Source: Quadrisphaera setariae (GTDB taxonomy: Bacteria > Actinomycetota > Actinomycetes > Actinomycetales > Quadrisphaeraceae). From it: a stretch of DNA of 64,000 bases. This document shows, piece by piece, positions 1 through 7,387 of this stretch. The translations under genes were made by a program, and so were the position numbers. The stretch lies in assembly GCF_008041935.1 (NCBI RefSeq), contig NZ_VKAC01000008.1, positions 178,977 through 242,976 of the forward strand, in the 5' to 3' direction. How positions within the stretch are numbered: position 1 is the stretch's first letter; each line of letters starts with the position of its first letter. The notes under the pieces were generated by a model. It was given only the letters and a program-made list of their open reading frames with translations, did not search any database and had not been told where the DNA came from.

Positions 1-1
1 C

Positions 2-619
2 GGCCCTCAGGAGGCGACGGCGGTCGGCCCCGACGGCAGCAACACCCTGACGCTGCGGGCGGCGGTCGACTGCTCGCGGGCGCCGGCGGTGAGGACCTCC
101 TACTCCTCTCCTGAGGACGCGCAGGCCGCGACGGCCTTCTCGCTCGACCTCGACGTGGCCGTGGCGGACGACCCCCGGTCGGCGCAGCGGCACCGCTACC
201 TGGTGGCCGACTCCGGGTTCGGGTGGGGGGACATCGGCCAGCAGCTCGCCTACGCGTGCGACCCGGCCTCGAACGGCTCCCTGTCGGTCTCTACATCGCC
301 CCGCGACGACGGGACGGTGGTCATGGAGGTCCGCAACGAGACCGCCGCGGAGACCACCGTCGCGCTGGACGCGACCCCGTGGCTGGGGGCGACCACCGAC
401 GTCGCCCTCCCCGCGACCGTGCATGCGCGCAGCGACCTGCCGGTAGTGGTCACGCTGCACCCGCGGTGCTCCTCGGCCCGCAGCCCCTCGGAGGGCGGGC
501 TGGACGTGCGCGTGGACCTGGTGCCCGCCAACGGCGACGGCTCAGGGCAGCCGCTGTCCTCCAGCGGCGGGCTCGTCGCCGCGTGGGCGGCGCGGCAGGT
601 GGCGCTGGCCTGCGGCTGA
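2..619 (+). CDS. hypothetical protein, 5' partial
   Basis: The reading frame is open from the left edge of the window to a TGA at 617-619, so the start lies outside; an internal GTG at 89 is not needed because upstream codons are equally coding-like. About 205 residues are visible. They are polar and rich in Ala, Asp and Val, with regular alternating beta-type stretches, scattered Cys residues and no membrane segment. That resembles the extracellular part of an exported actinobacterial protein. I do not recognise a family. Confidence 0.6.
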   Translation, partial: GPQEATAVGPDGSNTLTLRAAVDCSRAPAVRTSYSSPEDAQAATAFSLDLDVAVADDPRSAQRHRYLVADSGFGWGDIGQQLAYACDPASNGSLSVSTSPRDDGTVVMEVRNETAAETTVALDATPWLGATTDVALPATVHARSDLPVVVTLHPRCSSARSPSEGGLDVRVDLVPANGDGSGQPLSSSGGLVAAWAARQVALACG

Positions 620-649
620 CCCGCCGCCCGAGCACCGGCCGCGCTGCGC

Positions 650-841
650 TCAGGCCCCGCCGAGCAGCAGGTTCCTGCGGAGCTCCTCGAAGCGGTCCGG
701 TGACGGGTCAGGGCCGTGCTCGACGGGCTGGTCGGTGGTCCACGTGCTCGGGTCCGGGCTCTGGGGCAGCGCCCCGTACCGCGCGGTCCGCGCCCGCGCG
801 CCGTCGTCGCCGGTCGCGTCGCGGGCCTGCTCGTCGCTCAT
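650..841 (-). CDS. small hypothetical protein
   Basis: The ATG at 841 gives 63 residues beginning MSDEQARDATGDD and ending RRNLLLGGA. It is charged, soluble and rich in Asp and Pro. The same frame stays coding-like upstream to a GTG at 922, which would give 90 residues, so the true start is uncertain. The gene lies downstream of, and in the same direction as, the sigma-factor operon. Function unknown. Confidence 0.45.
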   Translation of the reverse strand: MSDEQARDATGDDGARARTARYGALPQSPDPSTWTTDQPVEHGPDPSPDRFEELRRNLLLGGA

Positions 842-992
842 CGCCCGATGGTCGCACTCCGCCACCCGCGCGGCGGCGCTCCGGGCGCCCTCACCGCTGA
901 CGATCACGCGCCCTGGCGCCACCTCCGCCAGGCACCAGCAGCCCGAGCCACCTCGACCCGTCGGCACTCGTCTCGATGCGTCGGGCGGGACG

Positions 993-1187
993 TCACCTCC
1001 AGATGCCCATCGACGCCGCCACCCGGACCGCCAGCGACGACACGCAGACCACCACGACGACGACGGCCAGCATCGTGGACCGGACCCGCCGACCACGCGG
1101 TGCTCCGAGGGCAGCGACCCCCGACCCCAGCGCCGCCGCGCCAGCGCACCACCAGAGGTCATCCCCCGTCGGCAGGATCCACTGGAC
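993..1187 (-). pseudogene. coding-like frame directly after an in-frame TAA (membrane protein remnant?)
   Basis: Immediately after the TAA that ends the preceding membrane gene (1188-1190), the same frame continues for 64 codons to a TGA at 993-995. The bases keep a strong third-position GC bias. The translation holds a hydrophobic segment of repeated Val near its C-terminal half and then AVRVAASMGIWR. No upstream ATG, GTG or TTG exists in this stretch before an internal ATG near 1071. It may be the lost C-terminus of the upstream gene, separated by a nonsense change, or a separate small membrane protein starting at the internal ATG. Confidence 0.3.
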
Positions 1188-1718
1188 TTACGGCTCCGGC
1201 GGGCGCAGCGCACCCACCAGCAGCGGGACGACGCCGAGCAGCAGCTCCAGGGCGACGGCCGCCCCGACCAGCGCGGAGGACGCTGAGGACGGCCAGCCGC
1301 GGCTCCACCGGAGCGCGCCGAGCGCTCCGAACGCCGGCCCGGCGAGCAGGGCCAGCCCCATCCACTGCAGCACGCGGAGCGGGTCGTCACCCCGTCCGGC
1401 CAGCACCACGAGGGACCCGTAGAAGCCGACGAGCAGGCACAGCTGGGTGACCAGCCCCACGAGCCCCGCCCACAGCAGGGACAGCGGCCGCACGCGCTGC
1501 CCGACCCACCAGGTGAGCAGGCACCACAGGGCGGCGGAGTCGCCGAGCCGGTCCCACAGCGCGGGCAGGGCGTCGTGGACGGCGAAGCTCACCACCCCCG
1601 CGACCAGCCCGACGGCGACGGCGGTGCGCACGCTCGCCCCTCTCGCCTCGGGTGGAAGGACAGCGGCAAGGACAGCGGCGTCGGCGCTGGGGGTGAGGGC
1701 CTCCCCGAGCGCCCTCAC
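1188..1718 (-). CDS. multi-pass membrane protein, DUF6518-like
   Basis: This is a 176-residue protein with about five hydrophobic helices, near residues 30-50, 62-74, 78-108, 118-138 and 146-170, so it is an integral membrane protein. The GTG start at 1718 overlaps the TGA of the CU044_5270-type gene by 4 bases (GTGA), which indicates translational coupling within the sigma-factor operon. The stop is TAA, unusual in a genome that mostly uses TGA, and coding-like sequence continues after it in the same frame. The DUF6518 suggestion is only a resemblance in length and topology; function unknown. Confidence 0.65.
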   Translation of the reverse strand: MRALGEALTPSADAAVLAAVLPPEARGASVRTAVAVGLVAGVVSFAVHDALPALWDRLGDSAALWCLLTWWVGQRVRPLSLLWAGLVGLVTQLCLLVGFYGSLVVLAGRGDDPLRVLQWMGLALLAGPAFGALGALRWSRGWPSSASSALVGAAVALELLLGVVPLLVGALRPPEP

Positions 1719-2833
1719 GAGGTGGCAGCCGGACGCTGCTCGTCGTCGTCCACCCAGCCTGCGGACACGACCACCGTGATCTCCTGCACCGCGGGCAGGG
1801 TGAGGCCCAGCTCCCCGGCGTCGGTGGTGAGCACCTGGTCGGCCTCGAGCAGCTGCCCCGTCACCTCGTCGACGACGAGCAGGTGCTGCACGGGCAGGCC
1901 GTGGGCGCTGCCGTCGTCGTCGAGCGTGATGGCCCGGCCGGGCCGCCCGAGCCGGTCGGTGGTCGGACCGCGGTCCGCCACGCCGGGCAGGGAGGCGACC
2001 AGGCGCCAGGTGCGGGCCCTGTCGGCGGGCTGGAGCGGCTGTTCGCCGAAGAGCGCCGGCACCCCTTCGACCACGTCAACGGGCACGGGGATGCCTGTGC
2101 CATGGTGCCGGTGCACGGCATCGGCCCAGGCCTGCGGGTCTGCCCAGGGCAGCGTCGCGACGTCGACCGGCGGGAAGAGCGTGAGACCGTCCTCGCCGAA
2201 GACCCGCTCGCTGACGCCGTCGCCACCACCGTCCGGAGGGCCGAGCACTGCGTCGAGGGTCTCCCGGCTGCCGACAATGCCGACCTCGACAGGTCCTCGG
2301 ACCTGCCGGGACCGCCCGCGCCCGTCGGCCGCCGTCCACGTCTCGGACTGGGTCGAGGCCAGCGCAGACGTCGACGCTCCCCCCGCGACCGCGGTGCTGA
2401 GGTACCAGCCGTCCGTGCGGACGTACGCGTAGCGCCTCCGCTTCGAGGCGGGCAGGGCTTCCGCTGCGGCGGCGATGCGCTCCAGGACCGGACCCGCCGG
2501 CTGCCCCTGCGGCAGGGCGTAGGGCAGCACCGGTGGCACTTCGGCGACCGCGGTACCGCTGCCCGGCAGCCGCACGAGCACCCCTGCCGCCGTCAGCCCC
2601 GCGACGGCGGCGCCGGCGAGCACCCAGCGCCGCCCGGGCCCGGCCTGCCGGGCTGGGGCCGGCGCGAGGGCCGCGGCGGTGAGGAGGGGACCCCGCTGGC
2701 CGGAGGTGATGTCCCGCAGCAGGGCCTGCGCTGCGGGCGAGGCACTGGCGTCGCGCAGGGCGGCGTGCGGCACGGGGTTGCTGTGGCGCACCAGGTCCCG
2801 GGCCTGGAGGAGGGTGGCGGCGGCCGTGCTCAT
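1715..2833 (-). CDS. CU044_5270 family protein (sigma-factor partner)
   Basis: This 372-residue protein has a cytoplasmic N-terminus of about 65 residues, one membrane helix near residues 68-88 and a large extracytoplasmic region. That architecture and the gene order right after an ECF sigma factor are typical of actinobacterial CU044_5270 family proteins, which are thought to act as membrane partners, possibly anti-sigma-like. The ATG at 2833 overlaps the sigma-factor TGA (ATGA), so the two are probably made in fixed ratio. I see no zinc-binding HxxxCxxC motif of classical ZAS anti-sigma factors. A regulatory role is inferred from context. Confidence 0.75.
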   Translation of the reverse strand: MSTAAATLLQARDLVRHSNPVPHAALRDASASPAAQALLRDITSGQRGPLLTAAALAPAPARQAGPGRRWVLAGAAVAGLTAAGVLVRLPGSGTAVAEVPPVLPYALPQGQPAGPVLERIAAAAEALPASKRRRYAYVRTDGWYLSTAVAGGASTSALASTQSETWTAADGRGRSRQVRGPVEVGIVGSRETLDAVLGPPDGGGDGVSERVFGEDGLTLFPPVDVATLPWADPQAWADAVHRHHGTGIPVPVDVVEGVPALFGEQPLQPADRARTWRLVASLPGVADRGPTTDRLGRPGRAITLDDDGSAHGLPVQHLLVVDEVTGQLLEADQVLTTDAGELGLTLPAVQEITVVVSAGWVDDDEQRPAATS

Positions 2834-3396
2834 CGGGGGCTCCTCTGCTGGGCTGGCGCGGTCTGCTGCGGCGTGAGGACGGGGTCGACGAGAGGACGGC
2901 CAGGACCGGTCGCCTCCGGCCCGAGTTCTCGCAGCTGCTCCTCGAGTCGGCGGCGAGCCCGGTGGAGCCGCACCCGGAACGCCGCGCGCGAGCAGCCGAG
3001 CACCTCCGCGGCCTCCCCGGCGTCGAGCTCCTCCCAGCCGACGAGGCGGAGGACCTCCTGGTCGGACGGGCGCAACCGTGCCAGCGCCTGCGCCAGCCGC
3101 TCGTCCGCCGGTTCGCCCACCACGACGGGTGGGACGTCGCCGTGCGTCTCGGCCAGGCGCTGGTGCAGCCGGTCCAGCCGCTGGCGCCGCCGCAGCTCGT
3201 TCGCCAGCACGCGGCGAGCGACGGCGAGCAGCCAGCTCCGCGGATGCTCGGGCACGGCGCCCAGGCGTCTCCAGGCGACGACGAACACCTCGGCGGCCAC
3301 GTCGTGCGCGGTCGCCGCGTCGACGCGGCGCAGGCCGTAGCCGAGCACCGCGCCGTAGTGGTCGGCGAAGAGACCGCCGAACTCCTCTTCGGTCAC
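2830..3396 (-). CDS. RNA polymerase ECF sigma factor
   Basis: This 188-residue protein has sigma-70 region 2 at about residues 8-75 (core-binding helix around DVAAEVFVVAWRRL) and region 4 at about 105-158, containing the helix-turn-helix LDAGEAAEVLGCSRAAFRVR. It lacks regions 1 and 3, as expected for the ECF group. It directs RNA polymerase to a specific promoter set; the regulon is unknown. The GTG start at 3396 follows a short divergent region shared with the gene at 3474. The downstream partner gene overlaps by 4 bases. The C-terminal tail after residue 160 is a low-complexity Pro/Gln stretch. Confidence 0.9.
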   Translation of the reverse strand: MTEEEFGGLFADHYGAVLGYGLRRVDAATAHDVAAEVFVVAWRRLGAVPEHPRSWLLAVARRVLANELRRRQRLDRLHQRLAETHGDVPPVVVGEPADERLAQALARLRPSDQEVLRLVGWEELDAGEAAEVLGCSRAAFRVRLHRARRRLEEQLRELGPEATGPGRPLVDPVLTPQQTAPAQQRSPR

Positions 3397-3473
3397 ACCC
3401 CTGGACTGTCCGGCACGTCCACGAGCGTTACAGGCTCCTCGCCGGAGGGCAGTGCGCGCGCCGCGGGGTGAGG

Positions 3474-4481
3474 ATGGCGGGCGTGGTGGGCCCCCGGGAC
3501 GGCGTCGAGGAGCTCGACGTCGACCTCGACGCCGACCTCGACGAGGCCGACCAGCCGGAACCGCCCGGCCCGCGCCCCGTCGTCCCTCGCCGGGCCAGCG
3601 CGCGGCGGCGACGCCGGCGGCTCCTCGCGGCCGGCGTCGCCGTCGTCGTCCTCCTCGCGGCGGGGGTGGCGCGCCAGGCCTGGGTGCGGCAGGAGCAGGG
3701 CCCGCCGCTGGACGGGTCGGCCACGGCCGCCGAGCTGTTCCCGGTGCTCGAGACCGGCCAGGCCGCCGGTGCCGGCGACGGGTTCCCCGAGCAGCAGGCG
3801 CGGGCGGGGCTGGGGGTGGTGCCCGGCACGGCGCACCTGGTCGCGGCGACGACCGACCTGCTGTTCTGGGTGGCCGAGGACAGCGGCGGCGGTGTGTGCC
3901 TGGTGGTGCGGCCCCCCGGGCAGCCGGTCCGCCTCGGCGGGAAGTGCGTGAGCACCACCGAGGCCGCCACCCGCGGGGTCGCGCTGCCGGACGGCGACGG
4001 GGTGGCCGCGACCCTCGTGCCGGACGGGCTCGACACCGACGGCCTGGCCCGGCAGGGGTACGTGCGGCTGGCCGCGGGGCTCTGGGTGGACGAGCGGACC
4101 GCGCAGCGGGTGGCCTCCGACGCCGTCGCGTCCGTCACGGCCCGGCCCGTGGTGCCGGTGCAGACCGGCACCACCGACGGGCGCCTGCCGGTGTTCCTCA
4201 CGCAGGACGGCGCCACCTACGCCGTGGTGCTGGCGTGCGTGGGCGCGCCCGACGCCGGCGGTCTGGCCGCGGACCCGACCGCGGCGCTGGCGGTGGACGG
4301 CGACGCGGAGCGCCTCGACTGCTCGACCACGCCCGCCTTCCGGCGGTTCACCGGCGACGGTGGCCCGGTGCGGGTGGACGTCGACGCGCCCGGCCCGCCC
4401 GGCACCGTCCGCTGGGCGGCGCGGGTGGTGGAGTGCGAGGGGTCCCTGCGCGGACCGGTGTGCGACCGGGGCGGCTTCTGA
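3474..4481 (+). CDS. membrane-anchored hypothetical protein
   Basis: The chosen ATG at 3474 gives 335 residues; the open frame upstream is antisense to the sigma factor and is not coding. The first about 44 residues are acidic then Arg-rich, followed by a single hydrophobic helix near 45-65 (LLAAGVAVVVLLAAGVA). The rest is predicted outside the cell, with several Cys (VCLVVRPP, KCVSTTE, VLACVGAP, RLDCSTTP, VVECEG) that could form disulfides. It has the size and shape of secreted substrate-binding or stress-sensing anchored proteins, but I recognise no family. Confidence 0.7.
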   Translation: MAGVVGPRDGVEELDVDLDADLDEADQPEPPGPRPVVPRRASARRRRRRLLAAGVAVVVLLAAGVARQAWVRQEQGPPLDGSATAAELFPVLETGQAAGAGDGFPEQQARAGLGVVPGTAHLVAATTDLLFWVAEDSGGGVCLVVRPPGQPVRLGGKCVSTTEAATRGVALPDGDGVAATLVPDGLDTDGLARQGYVRLAAGLWVDERTAQRVASDAVASVTARPVVPVQTGTTDGRLPVFLTQDGATYAVVLACVGAPDAGGLAADPTAALAVDGDAERLDCSTTPAFRRFTGDGGPVRVDVDAPGPPGTVRWAARVVECEGSLRGPVCDRGGF

Positions 4482-4505
4482 GCCGGGCCCCGACCATGAC
4501 GGTCG

Positions 4506-4892
4506 GTGACGGCAGATGATGGCGACGTGCACGTGAGCGAGCTGCAGCAGCTGCTGCGCGACTTCTCCGCAGAGCGGGAGTGGCAGCGGTTCAACACCCC
4601 GCGCAACCTGGCGCTGGCGCTGGTCGGGGAGGTCGGCGAGGTGGCCGAGCTGCTGCAGTGGCTCACCGACGCCGAGGCGGCCCAGATCGCCACCGCCTCC
4701 GGTGACGACGCGGAGCGGCTGCGCCAGCGCGCCGGGGAGGAGGTCTCCGACGTGTTGGCCTACCTGCTGCTGCTCGCCGACTCCCTGGGGGTGGACGTCG
4801 AGCGCGCCTTCACCGACAAGCTGGCGGCCAACGCCGAGAAGTACCCGGTGCACCTGGCCCGCGGCAGCGCTGCGAAGTACACGGACCTCTGA
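4506..4892 (+). CDS. MazG-like nucleotide pyrophosphohydrolase (dCTPase/RS21-C6 type)
   Basis: This is a small all-alpha NTP pyrophosphohydrolase of about 122-128 residues that would hydrolyse non-canonical or surplus nucleoside triphosphates to monophosphate and PPi. The Mg-binding signature is present: GEVGEVAELLQWL near residue 40, then EEVSDVLAYLLLLADSLG with the ExxD pair, and an Asn-Ala-Glu-Lys-Tyr-Pro tail typical of the DCTPP1/RS21-C6 branch. The start could be the GTG at 4506 or a GTG a few codons later (HVSELQQLL). It stands alone between a hypothetical gene and a convergent methyltransferase. Confidence 0.85.
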   Translation: MTADDGDVHVSELQQLLRDFSAEREWQRFNTPRNLALALVGEVGEVAELLQWLTDAEAAQIATASGDDAERLRQRAGEEVSDVLAYLLLLADSLGVDVERAFTDKLAANAEKYPVHLARGSAAKYTDL

Positions 4893-4911
4893 CGGCGCCT
4901 GGGAGGCGAGG

Positions 4912-5688
4912 TCAGTCCTTGACGAGGTCGAGCGCGAGCCCCCCGGACAGGAAGGGCACCTTCTCCAGGCGGCGCTCGAGGCGCTCGGCCCACGGCGGCA
5001 CCTGCTGGACGGTGCTGGGGAAGATGTAGAGGCGGTCCTTGCCGACCAGGCGCCACCCCGCGGCGCGCGCGCGGCGCACGAAGTCACCCGCGTCGAACGT
5101 GCGCTCCCCCGCGGTCACGGTGTGCCACAGGTAGACGTAGGGGTGCAGTCGGTTGGGCTCCATCGCCCGCCAGCGGGCGCCGGGCGCGGCCGCCCGGGAG
5201 GCCTCGGCGATGACGGCGTCGAGGTCGTCCACGTGGTGCAGAGCGTCGACGCTGATGAGCAGGTCCACCGAGGAGTCGGCCACGCTCGCGGGCAGCGCCT
5301 CGCCGGTGCCGACCTCGAAGACGACGTTCTCCAGGCCGAGGTCCTTGGACCGGCCGTTGGCGAAGTCGACGTAGTTGGGCAGCGGCTCCACCCCGGTGAA
5401 CCGGCGGTCGGGGTGGTTGCCGGCCAGGCGGCGCAGGAGGGTGCCGGTGCCGGAGCCCACCTCGAGCACGGTGCCCGGCACGCGGCGCAGCACGTCCTCG
5501 AAGTACTCGACCCGGCGCCGGGTCATGTGCCCCTCGGCGCGCAGGGACTCGTAGGCCTCGGGCTGCTCGTCGTAGCTGGCGTTGTAGCGCCGCTGCTCGG
5601 CGGGCGCCGGCGAGGACCCGGCCGAGGTCGCGGGCCGAGCGGCCGGGTGGTCGCTGGAGGGCATCGCAGAAGAGTACGGCTCGTTCAC
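4912..5688 (-). CDS. class I SAM-dependent methyltransferase
   Basis: This is a Rossmann-fold methyltransferase. Motif I is VLEVGSGTGTLLRRLA, followed by an acidic residue ending beta-2 (FTGVEPLPNY) and a post-motif region DLLISVDALHHVDDLD. Substrate is unknown; the C-terminal half resembles small-molecule or lipid methyltransferases of the UbiE/Methyltransf_11 group. The GTG at 5688 overlaps the stop of the upstream glycosyltransferase (GTGA), which argues for that start; an ATG at 5664 is the alternative. Coupling to a membrane glycosyltransferase suggests a cell-envelope substrate, an inference only. Confidence 0.85.
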   Translation of the reverse strand: MNEPYSSAMPSSDHPAARPATSAGSSPAPAEQRRYNASYDEQPEAYESLRAEGHMTRRRVEYFEDVLRRVPGTVLEVGSGTGTLLRRLAGNHPDRRFTGVEPLPNYVDFANGRSKDLGLENVVFEVGTGEALPASVADSSVDLLISVDALHHVDDLDAVIAEASRAAAPGARWRAMEPNRLHPYVYLWHTVTAGERTFDAGDFVRRARAAGWRLVGKDRLYIFPSTVQQVPPWAERLERRLEKVPFLSGGLALDLVKD

Positions 5689-7253
5689 TGCGCCACGCCC
5701 GGAGGCTCCTGCGACGCGAGAGCACCGGTGGTGTCGGGGGTGGGCGTCTCCCACAGCTCCACCCGCAGCCAGTTGTGGTCGGTGCTGGAGACCAGCCGCC
5801 GCCCGTCCATCACGGCCCGCGCGTTGCCGGTGGTGCGGCCCAGGTCGTCGGTGGCCGTGGCCACCGAGCCGACCAGCCACACCCGCGGGTGCGGCGCCAG
5901 GGCGTCGACCTTGTCGCCGACGCGGCGGATCTCGAGCCCCCCGAGGGTGTCGCTGTCCTCCGGGGAGGCCACGAGCAGCGGGTCCGCCAGGCGGTCGCTG
6001 CCGGCCAGGCCCGGCGGGTAGTACGCCTCCACCATGGGCCTCACGACGTTGCCGACGTAGACCACAGCGTCGCCGGGCTGCGCCTGCGCGGCGATCTGCT
6101 CGGCAGCGCCGGCCGGGTCGTCGAAGCCGGCGCGGGCCTGCCGGAAGTGCACCCCGGCCGGCACGAGGCAGGCCAGGAGGGCGACGACGGCGGCGGACGC
6201 GACCCAGCCCGCCCAGCGGCGCCCGCGGGCGAGCCGGCGGGCGCCGGCGGGCAGCGCGGTCAGCGCCACGGCCGCCAGCACGGCGATGGCGGGCAGGGCG
6301 GCGCTGGCGTAGCGCTGGTTGAAGTAGCCGCCCATGAGCCCGAGCGTGGTGATGGCCAGCACGGGCATCGGCGCCCACAGCACCAGGACGAGGGCGTGCC
6401 GCGTGCGGCGACGGAGCACCAGCACGGCCCCGACCACCGCCAGGGCGAGCACGGGCCAGCCCAGCTGCGGGACGTCGCTGGCGAGGCGCCAGAAGGTGAA
6501 GAACTCCGGCAGCGTGGCAGGCGCCGGGGGGCGCTCGGCGGCCTGCAGCGACCCGGCGGCCACGAGGCCGACGCCCACCAGCCCCGCGGGCAGCGCGCTC
6601 GCCACGAGCGCCCAGCGGCGGGCCCGCCCGGGCCGCAGCCAGACGGCGAAGAAGGCGGCGCCCACGGACGGCAGGGTCACCAGCGGGTGCAGGAGCACCG
6701 CGAGCAGCGCCACCGCCGCGAGCGCCGGCCACAGCCACGCGCGCGGTCGGTGGGTCGACCGCAGCAGGAGCAGCACGGTCAGCACCACGCAGGCGAGGGC
6801 CATCGGGTACGGGCGGGCCTCCTGGCCGTGCAGGTACACCGCCGGTGCCAGAGCGGTGACCGCGCCCGCCACCAGCGCCCCCCAGGGCCCGGCGAACCGC
6901 CGGGCCAGCACCGCCGTGAGCGCCACGAGGACGACGGTGGCCACCGCGCCCGGCAGGCGGATCCACCACGAGGCCTCGCTGACCGCGAGCCACGGGTGCA
7001 TCAGCAGGTAGTAGCCGACCAGGCCGGCGTCGCGCTCGGACAGCAGGCCCATCATGTCGCCGACGCCGCGGCCGGCGGTGCTCAGCGTGTAGACCTCGTC
7101 GCGCCAGAACGGCTTGGCGTCGTAGCGGAAGGCGGTCAGCGCGGCGGCCAGCAGGGCGGGGAGGAGCACCGGGAGCCACCGCGAGCGGAGGTCGCGGCGG
7201 CTGCGGCCGGTGGCGGCCCGCGGCAGGGGCGGGTCGTCGAGGAGCGCGGTCAC
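5685..7253 (-). CDS. GT39-like membrane glycosyltransferase (mannosyltransferase type)
   Basis: This 522-residue multi-pass protein shows about ten or more hydrophobic helices. The first extracytoplasmic loop contains FWRDEVYTLSTAG, the acidic catalytic-type motif of GT-C enzymes (ArnT/PMT/GT39), and a later loop has YLHGQEARPYPMAL, the ExRPY-type signature of this group. Such enzymes transfer a sugar from a polyprenyl-phosphate donor to a lipid, glycan or protein outside the membrane. A soluble C-terminal domain of about 130 residues follows the last helix. The GTG at 7253 was chosen because the sequence before it lacks homologous character. The gene is coupled to the methyltransferase. Confidence 0.8.
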   Translation of the reverse strand: MTALLDDPPLPRAATGRSRRDLRSRWLPVLLPALLAAALTAFRYDAKPFWRDEVYTLSTAGRGVGDMMGLLSERDAGLVGYYLLMHPWLAVSEASWWIRLPGAVATVVLVALTAVLARRFAGPWGALVAGAVTALAPAVYLHGQEARPYPMALACVVLTVLLLLRSTHRPRAWLWPALAAVALLAVLLHPLVTLPSVGAAFFAVWLRPGRARRWALVASALPAGLVGVGLVAAGSLQAAERPPAPATLPEFFTFWRLASDVPQLGWPVLALAVVGAVLVLRRRTRHALVLVLWAPMPVLAITTLGLMGGYFNQRYASAALPAIAVLAAVALTALPAGARRLARGRRWAGWVASAAVVALLACLVPAGVHFRQARAGFDDPAGAAEQIAAQAQPGDAVVYVGNVVRPMVEAYYPPGLAGSDRLADPLLVASPEDSDTLGGLEIRRVGDKVDALAPHPRVWLVGSVATATDDLGRTTGNARAVMDGRRLVSSTDHNWLRVELWETPTPDTTGALASQEPPGVAQ

Positions 7254-7387
7254 ACGCGAGATCCTCCCAGCGAACCCTGGGAGGAGCGCGCTGGTGATCG
7301 TCTTCCCAGGTGGGCGGCGTGATCGGCCGTGGTCAGCGAGGCGTGCGCGGCGTGGCGCGCCTAGGGTGCTGTGCTCGTGGGAGTGCC

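Noticed and set aside
993..1190. Stop-codon readthrough or recoding at the TAA
   Set aside because: TAA is not a selenocysteine or pyrrolysine codon and no recoding structure is evident; mutation or a separate gene is simpler.
3425..3432. TGTAACGC on the minus strand upstream of the sigma factor as an ECF -35 box
   Set aside because: Suggestive sequence, but no matching -10 (such as CGTC) at a suitable spacing; not enough to call a promoter.
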